Assembly: GCA_041486365.1 (NCBI GenBank)
Contig: JBGPLH010000003.1
Location: 1-24,676, forward strand
Origin: JBGPLH01 sp041486365 [NCBI: Thermodesulfobacteriota bacterium]
GTDB lineage: Bacteria > JAUYMQ01
DNA length: 24,676 bases
Reading direction: 5' to 3'
Positions 15,699 to 23,075 of the stretch are shown here, piece by piece. Below the pieces are notes generated by a model that saw only the letters and a list, made by a program, of their open reading frames with translations, was not told the origin of the DNA and searched no databases. A program made the position numbers and the translations under genes. The stretch's first letter is position 1; every line of letters begins with the position of its first letter.

Positions 15699-17095
15699 CC
15701 CTCCGCCCGGCCGGAGCCGCCCGTCTCGCGGCCGTACTCCTTGAGCCGGTAGTAGATCTTCCGGGCCGATATGCCCAGCAGCTCCGCCGCGCGCGGGACC
15801 TGCCCGCCCACCGCGTCGAGCGTTCCGAGAATCAGCTCGCGCTCGGCCTCCTCGAAGGAGATCCCCGGTGTGAAGCGGATACGTCTTCCCTCGGTCTCCG
15901 GCATTCCCACCAGCTCCGGGAGGTGCTCGATGGCGATCCGCGGGCCCACGCACAGGACCACGGCCCGCTCGATGATGTTCTCCAGCTCGCGGATGTTGCC
16001 GGGCCAGTCGTACCGGATCAGCCCCTGCAGCGCCGCCTCATCGATCCCCGTCACCTGCTTCTCGTTCTCCGCGGCGTAGCGCCGGAGGAAATGGTCCACC
16101 AGGGCCGGGATGTCGGCCTTCCGGTCCCGGAGCGGCGGCATGACGATCTGGATCACGTTCAGGCGGTAGTAGAGGTCTTCCCGGAACTTCCCCTCCGCGA
16201 TGAGCTTTCGCAGATCCATGTTCGTGGCCGCCACGACGCGCACGTCCACGCGAAGCGTCTCGCTCCCTCCCACCCGCTCGAACTCGCGCTCCTGCAGGAA
16301 GCGAAGGAGCTTCACCTGGGTCGGAAGGGGCACGTCGCCTACCTCGTCGAGGAAGAGCGACCCGCCGTCGGCCTGCTCGAAGCGCCCGCGGCGGCGCGCG
16401 AGGGCGCCCGTGAAGGATCCCTTCTCGTGGCCGAAGAGCTCACTCTCGAGCAGGGTCTCCGAAAGCGACGCGCAGTTCAGCACGATGAAGGGCTTGTCCT
16501 TGCGCGGGCTGTGCTGGTGGATCGCCTGCGCGATCAGCTCCTTCCCGGTGCCGCTCTCGCCGGTGATCAGCACGTTGGAGCGGCTGGGCGCCACCTGGGC
16601 CACCGTCTTGAAGACCGCCTGCATCTGCGGACTGTTGCCGATGATGTTCGAGAAGCGGTAACGCTCGTCGATCCGCTCGCGCAACCCCCGGGCCTCCTGC
16701 ACCAGGTGGCGCTTCTCGAGGCAGCGCTCGACGCTGATCTCCATCTCCTCGGTGTCCACCGGCTTCACGAGGTAATCCGCGGCGCCGTGCTTCATCGCGT
16801 CGACCGCGGTCTTGATGGTGCCGAAGGCCGTCATGAGAATGAACCCGACGTCGGGGTCGGTTTCGAGCGCTTTCTCGAGCAGCTCCATGCCGTCGACCTT
16901 GGGCATCTTCAGATCCGAGATGATCACGTCGTGGCCCTTGGCGCGGAGCATCTCGAGCGCCTCTTCCCCGTCCGCCGCGGCATCGACCTCGTAGCCGTCC
17001 TCCTTCAGGATCTCCGAGAGCCCTTCCCGTGTGCCCTGCTCGTCGTCCACGACCAGCAGGCGCCCACGCAGCTCCGCGTTCCGGGGTGCATTCAT
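15695..17095 (-). CDS. NtrC/AtoC-family sigma-54-dependent response regulator
   Basis: The frame is open to 17365, but the start is the ATG at 17095, where REC homology begins. The 466-residue protein has a receiver domain with VVDDE near 15-19 and phospho-acceptor D61 (ISDLKMP). A central AAA+ domain carries Walker A GESGTGKE (179-186), the sigma-54 contact loop GSFTGA (226-231; the family consensus is GAFTGA) and Walker B GGSLFLDE (244-251). A Fis-type helix-turn-helix follows (AAELLGISARKIYYRLKEYG). When phosphorylated it should bind enhancers and drive open-complex formation at sigma-54 promoters. It is preceded by a sigma-54-type promoter itself, suggesting autoregulation. The globin kinase at 9974 is the likely partner. 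Confidence 0.93.
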   Translation of the reverse strand: MNAPRNAELRGRLLVVDDEQGTREGLSEILKEDGYEVDAAADGEEALEMLRAKGHDVIISDLKMPKVDGMELLEKALETDPDVGFILMTAFGTIKTAVDAMKHGAADYLVKPVDTEEMEISVERCLEKRHLVQEARGLRERIDERYRFSNIIGNSPQMQAVFKTVAQVAPSRSNVLITGESGTGKELIAQAIHQHSPRKDKPFIVLNCASLSETLLESELFGHEKGSFTGALARRRGRFEQADGGSLFLDEVGDVPLPTQVKLLRFLQEREFERVGGSETLRVDVRVVAATNMDLRKLIAEGKFREDLYYRLNVIQIVMPPLRDRKADIPALVDHFLRRYAAENEKQVTGIDEAALQGLIRYDWPGNIRELENIIERAVVLCVGPRIAIEHLPELVGMPETEGRRIRFTPGISFEEAERELILGTLDAVGGQVPRAAELLGISARKIYYRLKEYGRETGGSGRAEG

Positions 17096-17203
17096 GGGGT
17101 TTCCCCTGTCCTTCGGTTGAAGCGCATGCATTCCCGCTCCGGTCCTTTCGCGGTCCCAACCTGGACCCGTCCCTTTGCCTATCACCGGCTTCCCCCTTCT
17201 CAA

Positions 17204-17219
17204 AGCAAGCGATATGCCA
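17204..17219 (-). promoter_or_regulatory. Sigma-54 (-24/-12) promoter before the response-regulator gene
   Basis: The minus strand reads TGGCATATCGCTTGCT, matching TGGCACG-N4-TTGCW at 10 of 12 defined positions with correct GG-N10-GC spacing. Predicted transcription starts near 17193, giving a leader of about 100 nt before the ATG at 17095. It would make the activator gene part of its own regulon. Confidence 0.65.
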
Positions 17220-17517
17220 CCGTCACGCGCGCTCCCTTTAGAGTCGAATTTTTCCCTTGTCTCCAAGGAATTTTCCTCACGTCGGACATCAAAGCGGCCC
17301 TTCGCGCAGCCTGATTGCGCACTATTTTCACAATTCGGCGGATAATTGCAATCGTTGCGTATCATCTATATAGCGCTCTGGCCGGAGCCACCGGAAGGCA
17401 TCCGATGGGCCCGGACGGGCCTGACCGAAATCCCCGGGAACAGGCGAGATCGCGACCGGGGCTCGCCTCGAGCGTACAGTCCCGACAGGGCTGCCCGGGA
17501 CAGGCCCCGAAAGCGGG

Positions 17518-17533
17518 CGGCATGATTTTTGCT
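17518..17533 (+). promoter_or_regulatory. Sigma-54 (-24/-12) promoter before the DksA-like gene
   Basis: CGGCATGATTTTTGCT keeps GG and GC 10 nt apart, with a perfect TTGCT -12 element and a T-tract spacer favoured by this sigma factor. Predicted transcription starts near 17544, exactly where the tandem hairpin repeat begins. Confidence 0.62.
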
Positions 17534-17538
17534 CCTTT

Positions 17539-17612
17539 CAGATTTTGTCGGCCCGCCCTTCGGGCGGGACCTCTGGTCAGATTTTGTCGGCCCGCCCTTC
17601 GGGCGGGACCTC
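17539..17612 (+). repeat. Tandem 39-nt direct repeat, each copy with a GC hairpin
   Basis: The 35 nt at 17539-17573 recur identically at 17578-17612 with a 39-nt period. Each copy contains the perfect 7-bp stem CCCGCCC-TTC-GGGCGGG (17552-17568 and 17591-17607). No T-run follows on either strand, so they are not standard terminators. They would form the extreme 5' leader of the DksA-like mRNA if the promoter at 17518 is used. A REP-type doublet is an alternative, since a RAYT transposase is present. Confidence 0.85.
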
Positions 17613-17673
17613 CGGCTCGTTCCCAGAGAAGTGTTTCGTCGTTTCAATGCGATTCGATCGCGAGGGGGTTGGG

Positions 17674-18255
17674 ATGGGAAAGCGGGCAGGCCAGCGGGCC
17701 GGCCGATCGGCCGGTTTCGTGACCGCGAAGAAGGTGAAGGGAAAGAAGGCCAAGCACGAGGCGATTCACGACGAATCGCTAGCGGGGCCCGCCGCGACCG
17801 AGCCACGGCACGGCGCCGCGAACCCTCCTGCGCCGGACCAGGTATTCCCTTCGGGTCCCTCGGCCGACCCGGAAGCCGAGCACGTCGGAAGACTTCCCCT
17901 GGGCCCGGACGATCTCGACAGGATCCGCGCTCTCCTCGTGGCTCGACGCGTTCGCGCGCTTCGTACATCGGGCGAATTGCACCGGGACGAGTCGGATCTC
18001 GAGGAAGCGGAAACGCAGAGCGCGGAGCTCATGGAGAAGAGCACCGATCGCACCCTGGAGAGCGCGCTGCAGACGGAAGAGGAGGCCGAGCGGTCCCTTC
18101 TCGGAGAGCTGGACGCCGCGCTTGCTCGCATGGAGAACGGGACTTACGGTCTCTGCGAGGAGTGCGGGGAGCGCGTCGCCCTCCCGCGGCTTATGGCGAT
18201 CCCGGAAGCCCGTCGGTGCATCCGGTGCGCGCGGGACGCGTCCCGCAGACGCTGA
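17674..18255 (+). CDS. DksA/TraR-family zinc-finger protein with a basic N-terminal extension
   Basis: The ATG at 17674 has GAGGGG about 7 nt upstream; an in-frame ATG at 17647 and a TTG at 17545 have none. The 193-residue protein starts with a Lys/Arg-rich tail (KRAGQRAGRSAG, AKKVKGKKAKH) and a Pro/Ala-rich linker to about residue 75. A helical coiled-coil region follows (80-155), with an acidic turn RDESDLEEAE where DksA places its catalytic tip. It ends with a C4 zinc finger (C161, C164, C182, C185). DksA-type proteins enter the RNA polymerase secondary channel and, with ppGpp, reset transcription under stress. It has its own sigma-54-type promoter. Confidence 0.88.
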   Translation: MGKRAGQRAGRSAGFVTAKKVKGKKAKHEAIHDESLAGPAATEPRHGAANPPAPDQVFPSGPSADPEAEHVGRLPLGPDDLDRIRALLVARRVRALRTSGELHRDESDLEEAETQSAELMEKSTDRTLESALQTEEEAERSLLGELDAALARMENGTYGLCEECGERVALPRLMAIPEARRCIRCARDASRRR

Positions 18256-18468
18256 CTCGCCCGACGCGCGCGGGAGTCTCTCTTGCGTCGACGCAAGGCG
18301 TGGATGCAAAATCTGCCATCGCTGCACCGCGAGCCCTCCGGGAGCGCACTTCTGGCAGGGGCGAATCATCTCGCGATGGCGTTCCTTGGGATGCGTCCGG
18401 CCTCCGCGGTTCCTGGTTTTAGCCCCGGGCCCCGTCCGCTGCGTGGCCGACGAGCCCGCTCCGGGCCT

Positions 18469-18484
18469 TGGCATGGAACCTGCT
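18469..18484 (+). promoter_or_regulatory. Sigma-54 (-24/-12) promoter before the CBS-HPF-Lon-Usp group
   Basis: TGGCATGGAACCTGCT differs from TGGCACG-N4-TTGCW at two positions and keeps GG-N10-GC exactly. A preceding T gives the favoured TTGGCA. Predicted transcription starts near 18495, about 90 nt before the ATG at 18584. Confidence 0.67.
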
Positions 18485-18499
18485 TTACGCAGTAATGCA
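18481..18499. promoter_or_regulatory. Dyad overlapping the -12 element and transcription start (possible operator)
   Basis: TGCTTTAC-GCA-GTAATGCA is an inverted repeat with 7 of 8 arm positions matching, centred next to the predicted start site. A protein bound here would block the promoter. No known operator consensus is recognised, so it is only a candidate. Confidence 0.3.
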
Positions 18500-18583
18500 C
18501 CAGCCGGATCCGCTCGCAAACGCAACGGCTGCCCTACGTTTGCAACGGATCCCTCGGCGCGATCAAGGGATGGGAGGACCGCT

Positions 18584-19060
18584 ATGAACGTCGAACAGTT
18601 GATGAGCAAGAACGTGAGCACCTGCCGGCCGGAGGAGAGCCTGAACGAGGCCGCCCGGATCATGTGGGAGACCGATGTGGGATGCGTGCCCGTGGTCGCC
18701 AGCGACGGGACGGGCCAGGTGGTCGGGATCGTCACCGATCGCGACATCTGCATGGCTGCTTACACAAAGGGCAGGGCCCTGTATGAGATCGCCGTCTCGG
18801 ACGCCATGTCGAAGAACATCGTGGCATGCCAGCCGGACGACACCATCGTGCGGGCCGGGGAACGCCTGCGCCAGCACCGCATCCGGCGGCTTCCGGTGCT
18901 CGACGACGCGGGGCAGCTCCTGGGCGTGATCTCGCTCACGGACATCGCCCGCGAGGCGGCGAAGGAACGCCGGAAGAAGACCAAGAGCGTCTCGGACGCC
19001 GACGTCGGCAAGACCCTCTCGGCCATCTGCGAGCCCCGACTCCCCGCCTCGCTCGCGTGA
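18584..19060 (+). CDS. Tandem CBS-domain protein
   Basis: The ATG at 18584 has GGGAGG with a 6-nt spacer; upstream open frame to 18122 overlaps the DksA-like gene and is not used. The 158-residue protein has CBS1 (LMSKNVSTCRPEES, then TDVGCVPVVA and VGIVTDRDIC) and CBS2 (DAMSKNIVACQPDDT, then HRIRRLPVLDDAGQLLGVIS). The tail is basic. This order resembles hypoxia-induced CBS-pair proteins such as mycobacterial Hrp1. It probably senses adenine nucleotides. It is the first gene of a plus-strand group of four. Confidence 0.88.
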   Translation: MNVEQLMSKNVSTCRPEESLNEAARIMWETDVGCVPVVASDGTGQVVGIVTDRDICMAAYTKGRALYEIAVSDAMSKNIVACQPDDTIVRAGERLRQHRIRRLPVLDDAGQLLGVISLTDIAREAAKERRKKTKSVSDADVGKTLSAICEPRLPASLA

Positions 19061-19105
19061 CGGCGATTTCGAAATCTGATCCAGGAAGCAGAACCGGGAG
19101 AGGAC

Positions 19106-19642
19106 ATGGAAATCCACTGGAGCGGTCTTGACGAGATCGGCGGCCCGGAGAAGGAGCGCGTCGAGGAGCGCATCGAGTCCCTCCTGGAGGGGCATCAAGA
19201 TCTGATCGACGTGCGGATCGCCGCCCGGCCGACGAACCACCACCGCCACGGCGGGCAGGAGATCCACATCACCTGCGAAGCCCGGGGCCAGCAGATCGTC
19301 GCCGCGCGCGCACGGGAAGATCTGGGGCTCTCGCTCAACGAGGCGCTCGACGCCTTCGAGCGGGAGGTGCGGCGGATGCGCGAGAAGAGGCTCGAGCGGA
19401 GCACGCGAGGCGCGCCCACGCCGTCCGTCCACGGCGTCGTGCGGCGGATATTCCCCGATCGGGGTTATGGCTTCGTCCGGACGGACGAGGGGAAGGAAGT
19501 CTACTTCCACCAGAACGCCGTGCACGGGGGGCTCGACTTCAAGCATCTCGAGGAAGGCCAGCGTGTCGCCCTCGACGTCGAGCAGGGGCACAAGGGACTG
19601 CAGGCCATCACGATCAACCCGCTCCCGCCCGAGGCGACCTGA
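19106..19642 (+). CDS. Ribosome hibernation (HPF/RaiA-like) domain fused to a cold-shock domain
   Basis: GGAGAGGAC precedes the ATG. Residues 1-100 form the S30AE/HPF fold: MEIHWSGLDEI, then ERVEERIESLLEGHQDLIDV, then EIHITCEARGQQIVA and a helix with DALDAFEREVRRMREKR. Residues 113-175 are a cold-shock OB-fold with RNP1-like RGYGFVRTDEG and RNP2-like VYFHQNAV. The long-HPF dimerisation domain is replaced by the cold-shock domain. It should bind the 30S decoding region and RNA, silencing or protecting ribosomes in resting cells. It lies 45 nt after the CBS gene. Confidence 0.9.
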   Translation: MEIHWSGLDEIGGPEKERVEERIESLLEGHQDLIDVRIAARPTNHHRHGGQEIHITCEARGQQIVAARAREDLGLSLNEALDAFEREVRRMREKRLERSTRGAPTPSVHGVVRRIFPDRGYGFVRTDEGKEVYFHQNAVHGGLDFKHLEEGQRVALDVEQGHKGLQAITINPLPPEAT

Positions 19643-19796
19643 CGCAGGCGGGGCTGTTTCGCGCGCCGGCGCCACGGCCGGGGCGGGCAATTGCGACGAG
19701 ACCAGGCAAGGGAGCGCCCTCTCACGGGTCGATGCCGGAGGACGGGTGTTCCTGCGCCTGCGTGCCCACGCTCCTTCCGGCTCCGAGGTGACGCGG

Positions 19797-22208
19797 ATGC
19801 CCACCGTGAAACCGCTCGACCCCGCCCTGCTCTGCCGGCGTTGCGATCCGGACATCCTTCCCTTCCAGACCACCGAGGAGATCGAGGATCTTGACCGCAT
19901 CGTGGGCCAGGCCCGCGCGGTGGATGCCGTGCGCTTCGGGATCGAGATGCGCCACGGCGGCTACAATATCTTCGCTCTCGGCCATCCCGGCACCGGCCGC
20001 CACGCCCTCGTGCGCCAGTTCCTCGAGGAAGAGGCGGTGACGATGCCACCGCCCCCCGACTGGTGCTACGTCAACGATTTCGCGCAGCCCCACAAACCGC
20101 GGGCGCTGAGCCTCCTGCCCGGGCGCGGGATCGCGCTCCGGCGCGACATGGAGCGCCTCGTCGAGGATCTGCGAACGGCCATCCCGGGCGCCTTCGAGAC
20201 GGAGGAGTACCGCGCGCGCAAGCACGTGATCGAGGAGGAGTTCAAGGAGCGCCAGGAGAAAGACTTCGGCGCCGTCGAGCAGGAGGCGAAGGCGCAGGGG
20301 ATCGCGATGCTGCGAACACCGGTGGGGCTCGCCTTCGCGCCCCTCCAGGACGGCGAGATCCTCCCCCCGGACAAGTTCGAGGAGCTGCCCGAGGCCGAGC
20401 GCAAGCGGCTCGAGGAGAAGGTGGGGGCGCTCAAGGAGCGGCTCCAGCAGTCGCTCCACCAGATGCCGCGCATGGAGCGGGAGGCGCGGGAGAAGGTCAA
20501 GGCGCTCAATCGCGAGGTGACGACCTTCGCCGTGGGGCACCTGATCGAGGAGCTGAAGAGGGACTACGCCGATCTCCCGGAGGTGGTCCGGTACCTGGAG
20601 GAAGTGCAGCAGGACGTCGTCGAGAACAGCGACGAGTTCCGCCGCCCCGAGGAAACGCCGACCCTGATGGGGATCCCCCTCCCCGCCATGAAGCCTTCCT
20701 TCGCCCGTTACCAGGTGAACCTCCTCGTCGATCACAGCGCCTCGAAGGGCGCCCCGGTCATCGACGGGGAGTATCCGACCTACCAGAACCTCCTGGGGCG
20801 CATAGAGCACCTCGCGCAGATGGGCGCCCTGACCACCGACTTCACGCTGATAAAGGCGGGGCTCCTGCACAGGGCCAACGGAGGCTACCTGCTGCTGGAC
20901 GCGCAGCGGGTCCTCTCCCAGCCCTTCGCCTGGGAGGGGCTCAAGCAGGCGCTGCGCTCCGGGAACGTGCAGATCGAATCGCTGGCCCAGGCCCTGTCCC
21001 TCGTGAGCACCGTCTCGCTGGAGCCGGAGCCGATCCCGCTCGATCTCAAGGTCGTCCTCGTGGGCCCCGCCTGGATCTACTACCTCCTCTGCCAGCTCGA
21101 TCCCGACTTCAACGAGCTCTTCAAGGTGGCCGCCGACTTCGACGATCAGATTCCGCGCGACGGGGAGACCGGCACCCTGTACCTGCGCATGATCGCCACC
21201 GTGGCCCGCAAGGAGAAACTGCGCCCGCTGGACCGGGCTGCCGCGGCCCGCGTGATCGAGCGAAGCGCCCGGCTGGCCGGCGACGGCGAGAAGCTCTCGG
21301 CGCGCATCCAGAGCATCACGGATCTCCTCCGCGAGACGGACCACTGGGCAGGCCGCGCGGGCCGGAAGGTCGCCACGGCGGAGGACGTGCAGAAGGCCAT
21401 CGACGCGCAGGTCCACCGCTCCGACCGGCTGCGCGAGCGCATGCAGGAGGAGATTCGCCGCGGGACGATCCTCATCGACACGAAGGGATCGAAGACCGGC
21501 CAGGTGAACGCCCTCTCGGTGATCGATCTGGGCCAGTTCGCCTTTGGCCGCCCGAGCCGCATCACGGCCCGCACGCGGCTGGGAACCGGCGACGTCGTCG
21601 ACATCGAGCGCGAGGTGGAGCTGGGCGGACCGATCCACTCGAAGGGCGTGCTGATCCTGTCATCTTATCTCGGGGGACGCTACGCGACGGACCGCCCGCT
21701 CTCGCTTCAGGCGAGCCTCGTCTTCGAGCAATCCTATTCGGGCGTGGAGGGGGACAGCGCATCCTGCGCGGAGCTCTACGCGCTCCTGTCGGCGCTCTCG
21801 GAGACGCCGATCCGCCAGTCGCTCGCGGTGACGGGATCGGTGAACCAGCACGGCGAGGTGCAGGCCATCGGCGGCGTGAACGAGAAGATCGAGGGGTTCT
21901 TCGACCTCTGCCAGGCGGGAGGGCTCACGGGCGAGCAGGGCGTGCTCATGCCGGCCTCCAACGTGAAGCACCTCATGCTGCGGCAAGAGGTCGTGGACGC
22001 GGCGGCGGCCGGCAGGTTCCAAATCTACGCCGTGGAAACCATCGACCAGGGGATCGAGCTGCTCACGGGCGTTCCCGCCGGGGAGCGCGACGTTGCCGGC
22101 CAGTTCCCGGAGGGGACCATCAATCAGCGTGTCGAAGCGCGCATGATCGATCTGTCCGAGAAGCGGATGCGCTACGGCGGCGCCGGGAAGCCGGAGGGCG
22201 AGGCGTGA
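19797..22208 (+). CDS. Lon-like ATP-dependent protease (AAA_32 / LonB-type)
   Basis: The ATG at 19797 has GAGG 9 nt upstream; the 154-nt gap before it shows no strong promoter. The 803-residue protein lacks the long Lon N-domain. The P-loop region reads LGHPGTGRHALV, with Arg68 where Lys is usual. A charged helical insertion follows (about 130-260). The AAA core has YQNLLGRIEHLAQMGA, LHRANGGYLLLDA (Walker B-like) and a sensor region. The C-terminal protease domain has catalytic Ser654 in EGDSAS and Lys697 in GGVNEKIEGFF, 43 residues apart as in E. coli Lon (S679/K722). It should degrade damaged or regulatory proteins. It overlaps the Usp gene by 4 nt. Confidence 0.92.
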   Translation: MPTVKPLDPALLCRRCDPDILPFQTTEEIEDLDRIVGQARAVDAVRFGIEMRHGGYNIFALGHPGTGRHALVRQFLEEEAVTMPPPPDWCYVNDFAQPHKPRALSLLPGRGIALRRDMERLVEDLRTAIPGAFETEEYRARKHVIEEEFKERQEKDFGAVEQEAKAQGIAMLRTPVGLAFAPLQDGEILPPDKFEELPEAERKRLEEKVGALKERLQQSLHQMPRMEREAREKVKALNREVTTFAVGHLIEELKRDYADLPEVVRYLEEVQQDVVENSDEFRRPEETPTLMGIPLPAMKPSFARYQVNLLVDHSASKGAPVIDGEYPTYQNLLGRIEHLAQMGALTTDFTLIKAGLLHRANGGYLLLDAQRVLSQPFAWEGLKQALRSGNVQIESLAQALSLVSTVSLEPEPIPLDLKVVLVGPAWIYYLLCQLDPDFNELFKVAADFDDQIPRDGETGTLYLRMIATVARKEKLRPLDRAAAARVIERSARLAGDGEKLSARIQSITDLLRETDHWAGRAGRKVATAEDVQKAIDAQVHRSDRLRERMQEEIRRGTILIDTKGSKTGQVNALSVIDLGQFAFGRPSRITARTRLGTGDVVDIEREVELGGPIHSKGVLILSSYLGGRYATDRPLSLQASLVFEQSYSGVEGDSASCAELYALLSALSETPIRQSLAVTGSVNQHGEVQAIGGVNEKIEGFFDLCQAGGLTGEQGVLMPASNVKHLMLRQEVVDAAAAGRFQIYAVETIDQGIELLTGVPAGERDVAGQFPEGTINQRVEARMIDLSEKRMRYGGAGKPEGEA

Positions 22209-23068
22209 CGGACCCCGAAGGCGCGGGCGCGATCCGGCGGATCCTGGTGGCGCTCGACGCGTCGCCGGACAGCCTGGCCGCGCTGGAGGCGGCGGCGGAG
22301 CTTGCGTCGCGGCTCGACGCCGAGCTGGCCGGCCTCTTCGTGGAGGACGTGCGCCTCGTGCAGGCGGCCGCGCTCTCGCTCGCGCGGGCGGTGAACGTGC
22401 CCTCGGCCACGGAGCGGGAGTTCGATGTCGAAGCGATCGAGCGGGAGCTGCGGGTTCAGGCCGCGCGGATCCGCCGGGAACTGTCGGCGATCGGAGAGCG
22501 GCTCCAGGTCCGCTGGACGCTGCGCGTGGCGCGGGGACAGGTTGCCGCGGAGGTGATCGGCGCCGCGCGCGACGCCGATCTGCTCCTGATGGGGCGCGGC
22601 GGCCGCCCGAGGGTACGCGATGCCCGACTCGGATCGGTGGCGCGCTCCGCCGCAACGGAAGCGACGGCTCCGGTGCTGCTCCTGCGCGCGGGGACGCGGA
22701 TCACCGCGCCGGTCCTCGTGGGATACGATGGATCCCCCGGTTCCCGGCGCGCCCTCGTGCTCGCCGCGGCGCTGGCCCGCGCGGAGAGCGGCGGGCTCAC
22801 GGTGCTGGTGGGGGGCGTGAATGGAGAATCGGCGCGGCGCCTCGAGGAGGACGCGGTGGCGCGGATCGGGGGTGCCGGTGTTCAGACGCGATTCAGGCGC
22901 GTGCCCCCGGGCGACGGACGCCTGCTGCGCGAGGCGGTGATCCGGGAAGGCGCCGGCGTGCTCGTGCTCGGCGGACGGCGGGACGAGACGGAGCTGCAGG
23001 ATCTCGCGCGATGGCTAGCGGAGCTGGACCAGCCGGTACTGATATTGGGGTCAGGCTTGACTTATTGA
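22205..23068 (+). CDS. Tandem universal stress protein, 3' end supplied by the mobile element
   Basis: The GTG at 22205 overlaps the Lon-like TGA. The 287-residue protein has a full first Usp domain (IRRILVALDASPDS to GRGGRPRVRDARLGSVARSA, VLLLRAG) and a shorter second one (APVLVGYDGSPGSRRAL to LDQPVLILG). The last codons, GSGLTY and the TGA at 23066-23068, lie inside the left inverted repeat of the RAYT element. The original C-terminus has therefore been replaced, though probably by only a few residues because Usp domains normally end after this strand. ATP binding is plausible for the first domain. Confidence 0.88.
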   Translation: MTDPEGAGAIRRILVALDASPDSLAALEAAAELASRLDAELAGLFVEDVRLVQAAALSLARAVNVPSATEREFDVEAIERELRVQAARIRRELSAIGERLQVRWTLRVARGQVAAEVIGAARDADLLLMGRGGRPRVRDARLGSVARSAATEATAPVLLLRAGTRITAPVLVGYDGSPGSRRALVLAAALARAESGGLTVLVGGVNGESARRLEEDAVARIGGAGVQTRFRRVPPGDGRLLREAVIREGAGVLVLGGRRDETELQDLARWLAELDQPVLILGSGLTY

Positions 23069-23075
23069 CTTTTGC
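23047..23075 (+). repeat. Left terminal inverted repeat of the intact RAYT element
   Basis: It begins GGGGTCAGGCTTGACTTATT and ends GACTTTTGC. It is identical over 29 nt to 5886-5914. It carries the stop codons of the transposase (minus) and of the Usp gene (plus). Confidence 0.88.

Larger units (their letters stand above)
17096..17673. other. Divergent control region between the NtrC-type regulator and the DksA-like gene
   Basis: This 578-nt region has no credible gene. It holds one sigma-54-like promoter per direction (17204-17219 minus, 17518-17533 plus), a relatively AT-rich core at about 17220-17370, and a tandem hairpin repeat. Dyads that could be enhancer sites are GCGCA-N7-TGCGC (17304-17320, about 120 nt before the minus transcription start), the palindrome ATTGCAAT (17345-17352), and AGGCGAG-N13-CTCGCCT (17442-17468, about 90 nt before the plus start). 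GTCCCG/CGGGAC (17479-17501) is another inverted repeat. Assignment as activator binding sites is inference from position and symmetry. Confidence 0.55.
18256..18583 (+). other. Intergenic control region before the CBS-HPF-Lon-Usp group
   Basis: This 328-nt gap has no convincing gene. It contains a perfect 16-bp palindrome CTTGCGTCGACGCAAG (18282-18297), about 200 nt before the predicted transcription start and thus in a position an NtrC-type enhancer could occupy. A sigma-54-type promoter lies at 18469-18484. A leader inverted repeat GCAAACG (18516-18522) / CGTTTGC (18537-18543) follows, with GCAACGG twice (18522-18528, 18542-18548). Confidence 0.6.

Noticed and set aside
15698-15953. Upstream extension of the tandem Usp gene
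   Set aside because: The extension overlaps the response-regulator C-terminus in another frame and has no Usp homology; Usp begins at MTGFHRILVPVD.
17096-17365. N-terminal 90-residue extension of the response regulator
   Set aside because: It runs through the AT-rich control region and the sigma-54-like site, has no homology to receiver domains, and the ATG at 17095 matches the family start.
17539-17612. Tandem hairpins as intrinsic terminators or a CRISPR array
   Set aside because: No U-tract on either strand, only two units, and no spacer of constant length between them.
17545-17673. Start of the DksA-like protein at a TTG in the hairpin repeats
   Set aside because: Translation of the repeats gives SARPSGGTSG twice with no ribosome site; the ATG at 17674 has a good one, and the predicted transcript starts at about 17544.
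19643-19796. Sigma-54 promoter before the Lon-like gene
   Set aside because: GG-N10-GC spacing can be found (for example ending at ATTGC near 19695), but the -24 element does not match TGGCA; not better than chance in such GC-rich DNA.
20063-23068. 1001-codon plus-strand frame overlapping the Lon-like gene
   Set aside because: Only the portion from 22205 (Usp) is coding; the earlier part is an out-of-frame shadow of Lon with Arg/Gly/Pro-rich translation.
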